Positions 1-5,951 of a DNA stretch of 7,146 bases are shown one piece after another. Source of the stretch: Coriobacteriaceae bacterium (GTDB taxonomy: Bacteria; Actinomycetota; Coriobacteriia; Coriobacteriales; Eggerthellaceae). Below the pieces are notes generated by a model. The model searched no databases. It saw only the letters and a program-made list of their open reading frames with translations, and had not been told where the DNA came from. The DNA is taken from the NCBI GenBank assembly GCA_015062635.1, contig SUUF01000101.1, forward strand, positions 1 to 7,146, given 5' to 3'. Within the stretch, counting starts at the first letter, position 1. Every line of letters starts with the position of its first letter. A program made the translations under genes and the position numbers.

Positions 1-518
1 TAGCCCAAGACGACGCCGCCGAGAAGCTGGCCCTTGTCGGGGCAGAAGCGGGCGCGGGCTGCCTCGTCGATGCGCTTGAATTCCTCGACCCAGCAGGTGG
101 CCACGCCCTTGTCGTAAGCGGCCAGGCACAGGTTTTCCATGGCGGCGGCGACGCTCTCGATGCAGCTGGGCAGGTCTTGCTCGGAGTAATCGGGCTTGTA
201 GAGGAACGCGAGCACGATGGTACGGGCCCCGCCCATGGCGCGCATGAACTCCATGGTCTCCTCGACCACCTCGGGATGGTTCTTGAAACGCGACTCCAGG
301 TGCTTGCGGTGGCTGAAGGCGCCGGTGCCGAGTTCGCTGAACACCCAGGCGAGGTCGGAGTCTTCGGTCAACGCGAGCAGGAACCACGGTTGGAGGTTCT
401 GCCCGGAAGGCGCCCAGCTGGCGGCTTCGAGTATCTCCTCGAGGGTTTCACGCGGCACTTTCTGGTCGGTGAATTTTCGGATGCTGCGGCGTCCGCGAAT
501 CGCTTCCATGAGTTCCAT
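1..518 (-). CDS. Nitroreductase-family FMN protein (3' end outside window)
   Basis: The gene reads leftwards from ATG at 518 and is open to the window edge, giving 172 residues. The family uses FMN and NAD(P)H to reduce nitro groups, quinones or related electrophiles in the cytoplasm; the real substrate cannot be read here. Visible family motifs are RRSIRKF (residues 10-16) and ASWAPSGQNLQPW (33-45), which form the FMN-phosphate region. A helix with AAMENLCLAAYDKGVATCW follows (about 124-143), and then LLGGVVLG at 165-172, which normally precedes the Tyr-Pro near the end of the fold. Family members are commonly 170-200 residues, so probably only a short C-terminus is missing. The start is supported by GGAAGG at 529-534, 10 bases upstream; an ATG at 509 is a weaker alternative. 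It diverges from the ABC operon. Family assignment is firm; physiological role is unknown. Confidence 0.9.
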   Translation of the reverse strand, partial: MELMEAIRGRRSIRKFTDQKVPRETLEEILEAASWAPSGQNLQPWFLLALTEDSDLAWVFSELGTGAFSHRKHLESRFKNHPEVVEETMEFMRAMGGARTIVLAFLYKPDYSEQDLPSCIESVAAAMENLCLAAYDKGVATCWVEEFKRIDEAARARFCPDKGQLLGGVVLG

Positions 519-534
519 GATGGCATGTCCTTCC

Positions 535-581
535 AATCGCGCTTTTCCGATACTGCCAGTATGGTGGCAGTCCGCGCGATT
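535..581 (-). promoter_or_regulatory. Nested inverted repeat in the nitroreductase leader
   Basis: Outer arms AATCGCGC (535-542) and GCGCGATT (574-581) are perfect reverse complements. Inside them, ACTGCCA (552-558) and TGGCAGT (565-571) form a second perfect pair around a six-base centre. Read as minus-strand RNA this is an 8-bp helix, a 2/9-base asymmetric internal loop, a 7-bp helix and a 6-base loop. It ends directly against the GGAAGG ribosome binding site at 529-534. It could be a structured mRNA leader, or the inner palindrome could be a protein operator. The repeats are seen directly; either function is inferred. Confidence 0.55.
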
Positions 582-591
582 CGCAGCGGAA

Positions 592-622
592 TTTTTAACC
601 GTTCCCGGCCAGCAGGGGACAA
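592..622 (-). promoter_or_regulatory. Weak candidate promoter for the nitroreductase gene
   Basis: On the minus strand, TTGTCC (617-622) could serve as a -35 box and TAAAAA (592-597) as a -10 box, 19 bases apart. Both match the consensus only moderately (4 of 6 each). Transcription from here would include the nested inverted repeat at 535-581 in the leader, which is the main reason to record it. Confidence 0.25.
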
Positions 623-647
623 TTGACCTATCTCTGTTCACACACAA

Positions 648-676
648 TGGACATTCGTAACACCAACCGTTATGAT
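648..676 (+). promoter_or_regulatory. Sigma-70-type promoter of the ABC operon
   Basis: TGGACA (648-653) and TATGAT (671-676) each match the consensus at five of six bases and are separated by exactly 17 bases. The expected transcription start is near 683, about 48 bases before the first gene's ATG at 731. The spacer, the -10 box and the early leader are overlapped by repeated TTCGTAAC-type half-sites, so the promoter looks repressible. Confidence 0.65.
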
Positions 677-708
677 GGAGGAAGTGTTAACGAAGAGAAA
701 TTCGTAAC
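654..708 (+). promoter_or_regulatory. Cluster of four TTCGTAAC-type half-sites (putative operator)
   Basis: The half-sites are TTCGTAAC (654-661), inverted GTTATGAT (669-676), inverted GTTAACGAA (686-694, with one extra A) and TTCGTAAC again (701-708). ATTCGTAACA is repeated exactly at 653-662 and 700-709, 47 bases apart. The start-to-start steps are 15, 17 and 15 bases. The first pair lies on the spacer and -10 box; the second lies just past the expected transcription start and could alternatively form an RNA hairpin. This layout fits a repressor binding as one or two dimers. It does not obviously match the E. coli NikR site GTATGA-N16-TCATAC, so the regulator is unknown. Confidence 0.5.
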
Positions 709-730
709 AACGATGGGAAAGGGAAGAGGT

Positions 731-2377
731 ATGACTACATTGTGGAAAACAGCGCGCATGTGGCTTGCCGGCATGTGCATGGCGGCCGTGATGGCGTGCG
801 CGTTATCGGGTTGCTCGGGCCAGCAGGCCCCATCCGACGCGGCAACCGATGCGGCCGGCGATACCTCGCAGGTCGTCGTCGCGCTTTCGACCGAGGCCGA
901 ACCGGCGGCGGGGTTCAACCCCATCATCAACTGGGGGTCGGGCGAGCACATGCACGAGCCGTTGCTGCAGTCGACGCTCATCACGACCGATGCCGACCTC
1001 AACTTCCACAACGACCTCGCCACCGATTACGGCGTGTCCGATGACGGCATGACGTGGACCTTCCACATCCGCGATGACGTGAAGTTCACCGATGGCGAGC
1101 CCCTGACGGCTGCCGATGTCGCCTTCACGATCAACAAGATCATCGAGTCGCCCAATGCCGAGACCGACCTTTCGATGGTGCACGGCGCCGAGGCGACCGA
1201 TGCCACGACGGTCGTCATCACGATGGCGCGCCCTTACAACGCGCTGCTCTATGAGCTGGCCGTGGTGGGCATCGTGCCCGAGCACGCCTACACCGATGCC
1301 TACGGCACCACGCCCGAGGCGACGATTGGCTCGGGCCGTTATATGCTCGAGCAGTGGGATCAGGGCCAGCAGGCCATATTCACCGCGAACCCCGACTATT
1401 ACGGCGAAGCTCCGAAGATAAAGCGCGTGGTCGTGCTGTTCATGGAAGAGGATGCGGCGCTTGCGGCTGCCGCCTCGGGCGACGTCGACCTCGCGTTCAC
1501 GAGCGCGACGCTTGCCAACAGCACGCCCGCGGGCTACTCGATCTTGGCGTGCAAGAGCGTCGATTCGCGTGGCTTGGCGCTCCCCGTGCAGACGAGCGGC
1601 GCGGAGGTCAACGCCGACGATGCCGTTTACCCGGCGGGCAACGACGTGACCTGCCATAAGGAGATTCGCCAGGCCATCAACATGGGCGTCGACCGGCAGC
1701 GGTTCATCGACAACGTGCTGAACGGCTATGGCACGGTCGCCTACAGCGTGGGAACCGGCATGCCGTGGTATTCCGACGACATGGAGGTCGCCTACGACCC
1801 CGAGGCCGCGCAGAAGCTGCTGGAAGATGCCGGCTGGGCGAAGGGCGAGGACGGCATCTACGCCAAGGACGGCACGCTTGCGAGCATCGACGTCATCTAT
1901 TCGACCACCGACAGCGTGCGCGAGGGCATCGCGCGCGAGTTCGCGAACCAGATGGCCGAGATCGGCATCCAGGTGAACCTGAAGGGCATGTCGATGAGCG
2001 AGGCGATGGCATACGCCTACAGCACGCCGGTGGTGTGGGGCTTCGGCTCGAACGCGCCCTTCGAGATCGAGAGCCTCTATTCGCTCGGCGGCAGCTTCAA
2101 CGTCGCGCTGTACGACAACGGCAAGGTGAACGAGTACATCGCGGACGCGTTGGCCGCGCCCACGCTCGAGGAGTCGTTCGACCTGTGGAAGAAGGCGCAA
2201 TGGGATGGCGAGACCGGTTTCGCGCCGAAGGGCGATGCGCCTTGGGTGTGGATCGCCAACGTCGACCACCTGTTCTTCCAGAAAGACGGCCTGCAGGTTG
2301 CCGAGCAGAAACCGCAGCCGCATGGCCATGGTTGGTCGGTGCTGAACAACGTGGACCAATGGAGTTGGAGCGAATAA
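731..2377 (+). CDS. ABC transporter solute-binding lipoprotein, NikA/OppA-like (SBP_bac_5)
   Basis: This is the extracytoplasmic capture protein of the importer encoded downstream. From ATG 731 it is 548 residues, close to the usual length for the SBP_bac_5 family (E. coli NikA has 524). The N-terminus has Lys/Arg, a hydrophobic stretch and the lipobox LSGC, so Cys28 should be lipidated and anchor the mature protein to the membrane. Family signatures are WTFHIRDDVKFTDGEPLTAADVAFT (starting near residue 113), GSGRYMLEQW, ANPDYYGEAPKIKRV and AINMGVDRQRF. Histidine pairs stand in GEHMHEP (H73, H75) and PHGHGW (H531, H533) and are candidate metal or chelate ligands. I recall a PHGHGW-like ending in a Firmicutes branch often annotated as metal-type. 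The start at 731 is preferred over TTG 623 and ATG 713 because AAAGGGA (718-724) sits 6 bases upstream, the signal peptide begins properly, and 623 lies upstream of the promoter. A peptide substrate remains possible. Confidence 0.88.
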   Translation: MTTLWKTARMWLAGMCMAAVMACALSGCSGQQAPSDAATDAAGDTSQVVVALSTEAEPAAGFNPIINWGSGEHMHEPLLQSTLITTDADLNFHNDLATDYGVSDDGMTWTFHIRDDVKFTDGEPLTAADVAFTINKIIESPNAETDLSMVHGAEATDATTVVITMARPYNALLYELAVVGIVPEHAYTDAYGTTPEATIGSGRYMLEQWDQGQQAIFTANPDYYGEAPKIKRVVVLFMEEDAALAAAASGDVDLAFTSATLANSTPAGYSILACKSVDSRGLALPVQTSGAEVNADDAVYPAGNDVTCHKEIRQAINMGVDRQRFIDNVLNGYGTVAYSVGTGMPWYSDDMEVAYDPEAAQKLLEDAGWAKGEDGIYAKDGTLASIDVIYSTTDSVREGIAREFANQMAEIGIQVNLKGMSMSEAMAYAYSTPVVWGFGSNAPFEIESLYSLGGSFNVALYDNGKVNEYIADALAAPTLEESFDLWKKAQWDGETGFAPKGDAPWVWIANVDHLFFQKDGLQVAEQKPQPHGHGWSVLNNVDQWSWSE

Positions 2378-2389
2378 TCCTCCGACGAT

Positions 2390-2414
2390 GGGGCGGAGCT
2401 CACGGCTCCGCCCC
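2390..2414 (+). terminator. Strong hairpin between binding protein and permease genes (attenuator or mRNA stabiliser)
   Basis: GGGGCGGAGC (2390-2399) and GCTCCGCCCC (2405-2414) form a perfect 10-bp, very GC-rich stem with a five-base loop, starting 13 bases after the stop codon of the binding-protein gene. No clean T-run follows (CTTACTGATATATATT), so it is not a textbook Rho-independent terminator. In operons of this type such a hairpin commonly raises the amount of binding protein relative to the membrane parts, by partial termination or by blocking 3' decay. The stem is seen directly; the role is inferred. Confidence 0.65.
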
Positions 2415-2424
2415 CTTACTGATA

Positions 2425-2430
2425 TATATT
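2425..2430 (+). promoter_or_regulatory. Possible -10 box for a leaderless permease transcript
   Basis: TATATT lies in an AT-rich patch (2418-2436) and ends 8 bases before ATG 2439. That is the spacing expected if transcription began at the start codon itself. No good -35 box is present about 17 bases upstream, where the hairpin sits. The idea is supported mainly by the absence of any SD sequence before the permease gene and by leaderless mRNAs being common in actinobacteria. Confidence 0.25.
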
Positions 2431-2438
2431 AGTATGCC

Positions 2439-3428
2439 ATGCCGCAGTACCTCTTGAAACAGATCGCCCGCCTCCTCTTGCTGCTCGTCGTCATCAGCAT
2501 GGTGGCGTTCGCCCTCGTGGGGCTCTCGCCGGTTGACCCGGTGCAAGCCAACGTCGGCCAGGCGGCCTATATCTCGATGAGCGAGGAAAAGCGGGCCGCC
2601 CTTGCCGAGTATTGGGGCGCGAACACGCCGCTTTGGGAGCGCTACCTGCATTGGGCGTCGGGCGTGGTGCAGGGCGACTTCGGCACCTCGCTGCGATTCA
2701 ACGCGCCGGTGGCGCACGTCATCGCCTTGCGAGCGGGCAACACGCTGCTGCTGATGGCGGTGGCGTGGGCCGTCAGCGGGTTGCTCGGTTTCGCGCTCGG
2801 CGTGATTGCCGCCCTGAGGCGCGGCACGTGGGTCGACAAGGCCGTCAAGGGCTACTGCTTCGTTCTGGCCGGCACGCCGACGTTTTGGCTCGGCCTCGTG
2901 TTCCTCATGGTGTTCGCCGTGGGCCTCGGGTGGTTCCCGGTGGGCTTTTCGGTGCCCATCGGGAAATCGGCGGCCGACGTCACGCTGCTCGATGCCGTTC
3001 ATCATCTCGTGCTGCCCGCGCTCACGCTCTCGGTGCTCGGCGTCGCGAACATCGCGCTGCACACGCGCGAGAAGGCCATCGACGTGCTCGAATCTGATTA
3101 CATCCGGTTCGCCTGCGCCCGCGGCCTCACGACCTGGCAGGCCTTGCGCCGTCATGGCATGCGCAACCTGCTGTTGCCCGCCATCACGCTCCAGTTCGCC
3201 TCGATTTCCGAGATCTTCGGCGGGTCGGTGCTCGTCGAGCAGGTGTTCTCGTATCCGGGTTTGGGTCAGGCGGTGGTGACGGCCGGCCTGGGCGGCGATG
3301 CGGCGCTGTTCGTGGGCATCGTCGTCGTCTCGGCGGCGCTCGTGTTCGCGGGAAACCTCTGCGCGAATATCCTCTACGGCGTGGTCGACCCGCGCATCCG
3401 ACGGGGGGAGGCGGCGCATGCCCGATAG
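2439..3428 (+). CDS. ABC transporter permease, NikB/DppB-like
   Basis: First of two inner-membrane channel subunits (BPD_transp_1 family), 329 residues. One membrane helix near residues 8-29 is followed by an external stretch containing GVVQGDFGTSLRFNAPV, as usual in DppB/NikB proteins. Further helices lie near 101-126, 139-162, 179-198, 231-250 and 289-313. The EAA loop that docks on the ATPase is at about 201-220, ending ARGL, followed by the family motif VFSYPGLGQ at 249-257. The ATG at 2439 is bounded upstream by an in-frame TAG at 2430-2432, so little choice of start exists. No SD is visible before it, unlike its neighbours. The preceding hairpin suggests lower or separate expression compared with the binding protein. 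Its last 11 bases overlap the second permease gene. The family is certain; nickel as cargo is inferred from the operon. Confidence 0.9.
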   Translation: MPQYLLKQIARLLLLLVVISMVAFALVGLSPVDPVQANVGQAAYISMSEEKRAALAEYWGANTPLWERYLHWASGVVQGDFGTSLRFNAPVAHVIALRAGNTLLLMAVAWAVSGLLGFALGVIAALRRGTWVDKAVKGYCFVLAGTPTFWLGLVFLMVFAVGLGWFPVGFSVPIGKSAADVTLLDAVHHLVLPALTLSVLGVANIALHTREKAIDVLESDYIRFACARGLTTWQALRRHGMRNLLLPAITLQFASISEIFGGSVLVEQVFSYPGLGQAVVTAGLGGDAALFVGIVVVSAALVFAGNLCANILYGVVDPRIRRGEAAHAR

Positions 3429-4314
3429 CTCCGCGCGTTCCACTGGCGCCCGCATGGCGCCCCTGCCCGCCATCCTGCACCTGCCGCGTCGGGCCCGCGT
3501 GGCCAACCGCAAACGCACGGTGGCGGCCTTCGCCATATCCGCCGCGTTGCTCGCCGCGGTCGTCGTGGCGGGCCAGCTTTCCGTCGAGGCGGCCACGACC
3601 GCCGATTTCACGGCGAAAGGCCTCGCGCCGAGCCTGCAGCATCCCTTCGGCACCGACTGGATGGGACGCGACATGTTCGCCCGAACCGTTTCGGGCCTCT
3701 CGACGAGCGTGCTCGTCGGATTGCTCGCCGCTGGCGTCTCGTCGGTGATATCGCTCGTTCTGGCGGCGGTGGCGGCCCTCGGGGGGCGCCGTGCCGACTC
3801 CGCCGTCACCTGGATCGTCGACCTCGTCATGGGCATTCCCCAGCTCATCCTCATCATCCTCATCTCATATGCGTTGGGGAAGGGGTTCTTCGGCATCGTC
3901 GTGGCGGTCGCGCTCTCGCATTGGCCGAGCCTCACGCGCGTGTTGCGCGCCGAGATCTTGCAATGCCGGCAGTCGCCGTTCGTCGCGCATGCCCGCAAGC
4001 TCGGGCAAAGCTGGCCTGCCATCGCCGTGAGGCACATGCTGCCCTACGTGTTCCCCCAATACCTCGTGGGGCTCATCCTGCTGTTCCCCCATGCCATCCT
4101 CCACGAGGCCTCGGCCACGTTCCTGGGGTTCGGCTTGCCGCCCGAGATCCCCGCCATCGGCATCATCTTGTCGGAGTCGATGTCGTACCTTTCGGCGGGC
4201 ATGTGGTGGCTCGCGTTCTTCCCGGGCCTCGCGCTGGTGGCGGTCATCCTGCTGTTCGACGTGGCCGGCTCGAACCTGCGCCGCATCATCGACCCGCATA
4301 GCGCGCAGGAATAG
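3418..4314 (+). CDS. ABC transporter permease, NikC/DppC-like
   Basis: Second channel subunit, 298 residues, expected to pair with the upstream permease. A cytoplasmic N-terminus rich in Arg is followed by a helix at about 34-53 and then the DppC/NikC hallmark HPFGTDWMGRDMF (75-87). Further helices lie near 97-121, 133-152, 156-168, 210-226 and 262-282. The EAA-type loop runs through about 171-209, with ARKLG replacing the more usual A(R)ALG. The chosen ATG at 3418 overlaps the end of the previous gene by 11 bases and has GGGGGGAGG at 3403-3411, fitting coupled translation. The reading frame is open further upstream to 3298, but that part is the shadow of the first permease. A second ATG at 3454 is possible but has no obvious SD. 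Confidence 0.9.
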   Translation: MPDSSARSTGARMAPLPAILHLPRRARVANRKRTVAAFAISAALLAAVVVAGQLSVEAATTADFTAKGLAPSLQHPFGTDWMGRDMFARTVSGLSTSVLVGLLAAGVSSVISLVLAAVAALGGRRADSAVTWIVDLVMGIPQLILIILISYALGKGFFGIVVAVALSHWPSLTRVLRAEILQCRQSPFVAHARKLGQSWPAIAVRHMLPYVFPQYLVGLILLFPHAILHEASATFLGFGLPPEIPAIGIILSESMSYLSAGMWWLAFFPGLALVAVILLFDVAGSNLRRIIDPHSAQE

Positions 4315-4317
4315 GGG

Positions 4318-5250
4318 GTGCCTGTGAAAGGAACGAACGGATACGATGCCAAGCCCCATGGCCCGCACACCCATGGCGATGCGCACCACCATCATACGCA
4401 CGCCGCTTCGTCGCATCATGGCGGTGGGCACCACCTGTTGCAGGTCGAGCATCTCGAGATCGCCTTCAGGATGTACGACCCTTCGGCGCCTTATCTGCGG
4501 GCGCAGCAGGTGGAAAGCGCGGTCGTCCACGACCTGAGCATCTCGGTGCATGTGGGCGAGATCGTGGCCGTTGTGGGGGCATCGGGATCGGGCAAGACGC
4601 TGCTCGCCGATGCCATCATGGGCCTTTTCGAACCTAACGCGCACGTGAGCGGAGATATCTGGTTCGATGGCGAGCTGCAGGATGCCGCCGGCCTCGCGGC
4701 GCTGCGGGGCCGAGGCATATCGCTCGTCCCGCAGGGCGTGAGCCATCTGAACCCGTTGATGAAGGTGGGGCGGCAGGTGGACGGCTTTCCCGGCGGGCGC
4801 AAGCCCGATGCGGCGCGCGCGCAACGACGTGCACAGCTGTTCGAACGCTATGGCCTGGGGCCCGAGGTCGCCCAGATGTACCCGCACGAGCTTTCGGGCG
4901 GCATGGCGCGGCGCGTGCTGCTGTGCAGCGCCCTGATGGACGACCCGAAGGTCATCATCGCCGACGAGCCCACGCCCGGCCTCGACCTCGACCTCGCGAC
5001 GACCGCCCTGGCCGATTTCCGGGCGTTTGCCGATGCCGGCGGCGGGGTCATGCTCATCACGCACGACATCGAGCTCGCGCTTCGCGTGGCCGACCGCGTG
5101 GCGGTTTTCCGCGACGGCACGATCGTCGAAGAGACCGCGGTCGCGAATTTCGCCTCGCCCGAGCTGCTCGAGCATCCCTTCACGCGGGAACTGTGGCACG
5201 CCCTGCCCGAGCACGGGTTCCTTGTGCCGGAAGGGGGCGGCTCATGCTAG
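4318..5250 (+). CDS. ABC transporter ATP-binding protein, NikD/DppD-like, with His-rich N-terminal tail
   Basis: One of two cytoplasmic ATPases driving the importer, 310 residues from GTG 4318. Residues 14-39 contain twelve histidines (H14, 17, 19, 23-26, 28, 33, 34, 38, 39) mixed with Gly, Ala, Ser and Thr; the tail ends where the ABC domain starts at about residue 40. Motifs in order are Walker A GASGSGKT (87-94), Q-loop Q129, signature LSGGM (182-186), Walker B VIIADEPT (202-209) and switch H249. LEHPFTRELW near the end resembles the start of the oligopeptide/nickel C-terminal region. The His tail suggests metal storage or sensing and is the best clue to a nickel-type substrate, as in His-rich nickel proteins such as HypB or UreE. 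GTG 4324 is an equally possible start (GGGGG at 4314-4318) and would not change the tail. The gene begins 3 bases after the previous stop. Confidence 0.9.
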   Translation: MPVKGTNGYDAKPHGPHTHGDAHHHHTHAASSHHGGGHHLLQVEHLEIAFRMYDPSAPYLRAQQVESAVVHDLSISVHVGEIVAVVGASGSGKTLLADAIMGLFEPNAHVSGDIWFDGELQDAAGLAALRGRGISLVPQGVSHLNPLMKVGRQVDGFPGGRKPDAARAQRRAQLFERYGLGPEVAQMYPHELSGGMARRVLLCSALMDDPKVIIADEPTPGLDLDLATTALADFRAFADAGGGVMLITHDIELALRVADRVAVFRDGTIVEETAVANFASPELLEHPFTRELWHALPEHGFLVPEGGGSC

Positions 5251-5837
5251 AAGCCCAGAACATCGTGTTCTCGTATCCTCATGCCGCGCCGTTGTACGAC
5301 GGTTTCTCGCTTGCGGTCGCGCCGGGCGAGCGCGTCGCGTTGCAGGCGCCCTCGGGTTTCGGGAAGACGACGCTGTGCCGCCTGCTCGCCGGTTATGAGG
5401 AGCCGCAGTCGGGGCGGGTGCTCGTCGATGGCGAGCCGTTGCCGCAGCGCGGAGCATGTCCCGTGCAGCTCGTCGGGCAGCATCCCGAGCTTGCGGTCGA
5501 CCCGCGCATGCGCATGCGCGACACGCTCGCCGAGGCGGGGGAGGTGCCCGCGCGCATGCTCGATGCGCTCGGAATCGAGACGCGCTGGCTCGCGCGGTAT
5601 CCCCACGAGCTCTCGGGTGGCGAGCTGCAGCGTTTCTGCATCGCCCGCGCCCTCGCCGTTGCCCCGCGTTACCTCATCGCCGACGAGATCTCGACGATGC
5701 TCGACGCCGTCACGCAGGCGCGTCTGTGGCGCTTCCTGCTCGCCGAGGCCGCAGATGCCGGCATGGGCCTCGTCTTCGTCTCGCATTCCCCGGCGCTCGT
5801 GCAGCGCATCGCGACGCGCGTCATCGAGTTGGGGTAG
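5244..5837 (+). CDS. ABC transporter ATP-binding protein, NikE/DppF-like, short form
   Basis: Second ATPase of the importer, 197 residues from ATG 5244. The start overlaps the previous gene by 7 bases and has GGAAGGGGG at 5229-5237 as ribosome binding site. Motifs are a P-loop APSGFGKT (35-42, with Ala for the usual first Gly), Q-loop Q79, signature LSGGE (123-127), Walker B YLIADEIS (143-150, Ile for the usual Pro after Asp-Glu) and switch H161. The catalytic Lys, Asp, Glu and His are all present, so it should hydrolyse ATP. It is about 70 residues shorter than E. coli NikE (about 268) and stops soon after the switch region, lacking the C-terminal extension. No frameshift is apparent; the short form looks genuine. 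The frame is open upstream to 4923, but that part shadows the first ATPase. Confidence 0.88.
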   Translation: MLEAQNIVFSYPHAAPLYDGFSLAVAPGERVALQAPSGFGKTTLCRLLAGYEEPQSGRVLVDGEPLPQRGACPVQLVGQHPELAVDPRMRMRDTLAEAGEVPARMLDALGIETRWLARYPHELSGGELQRFCIARALAVAPRYLIADEISTMLDAVTQARLWRFLLAEAADAGMGLVFVSHSPALVQRIATRVIELG

Positions 5838-5885
5838 GCGCGGCGCTTCCGCCTCGTCGGCTGCGTGTGCGCACCGTGCTTTTTT

Positions 5886-5906
5886 CCCAGCGGTGCATCT
5901 GCTGGG
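5886..5906. repeat. Short inverted repeat upstream of the YczE-like gene
   Basis: CCCAGC (5886-5891) and GCTGGG (5901-5906) flank a nine-base centre. A run of six T (5880-5885) precedes rather than follows it, so it is not a plus-strand terminator. The repeat lies about 45 bases before the next gene's start and could be an operator. This is the only structure I see in the 114-base gap 5838-5951, which has no convincing promoter. Confidence 0.35.
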
Positions 5907-5951
5907 GTGTACCATGTGCTCCCGTCCGATAACGCGATCAGGAGGTGCCAG

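Noticed and set aside
177..626. 149-codon plus-strand open frame opposite the nitroreductase
   Set aside because: The minus strand encodes clear nitroreductase motifs through the same bases, and no ribosome binding site precedes this frame.
672..707. Tiny 11-residue open frame (ATG ATG GAG ... TAA) as a leader peptide
   Set aside because: Its start codons overlap the -10 box and lie upstream of the predicted transcription start near 683, so it should not be in the mRNA.
623..730. Upstream extension of the solute-binding protein to TTG 623 or ATG 713
   Set aside because: The first lies upstream of the promoter's expected start near 683. The second has only a weak SD and would put extra residues before the signal peptide.
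803..2359. 518-codon open frame on the minus strand opposite the solute-binding protein gene
   Set aside because: It is antisense to a gene with clear family motifs. Its translation is low-complexity (rich in Arg, His, Val, Gly), as expected from high-GC third-position bias. No ribosome binding site or motif supports it.
2400..4037. 545-codon minus-strand open frame across the permease genes
   Set aside because: It spans two real genes and their overlap, is rich in Arg/Ala/His and has no recognisable domain. It is a codon-bias shadow.
3865..5214. 449-codon minus-strand open frame across permease and ATPase genes
   Set aside because: It lies opposite well-supported ABC genes, and its Arg/His/Glu-rich composition matches no family.
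5862..5885. T-run (5880-5885) as a terminator after the ATPase operon
   Set aside because: Only a four-base stem (TGCG/CGCA) precedes it and it does not abut the T-run, so it is too weak to call.
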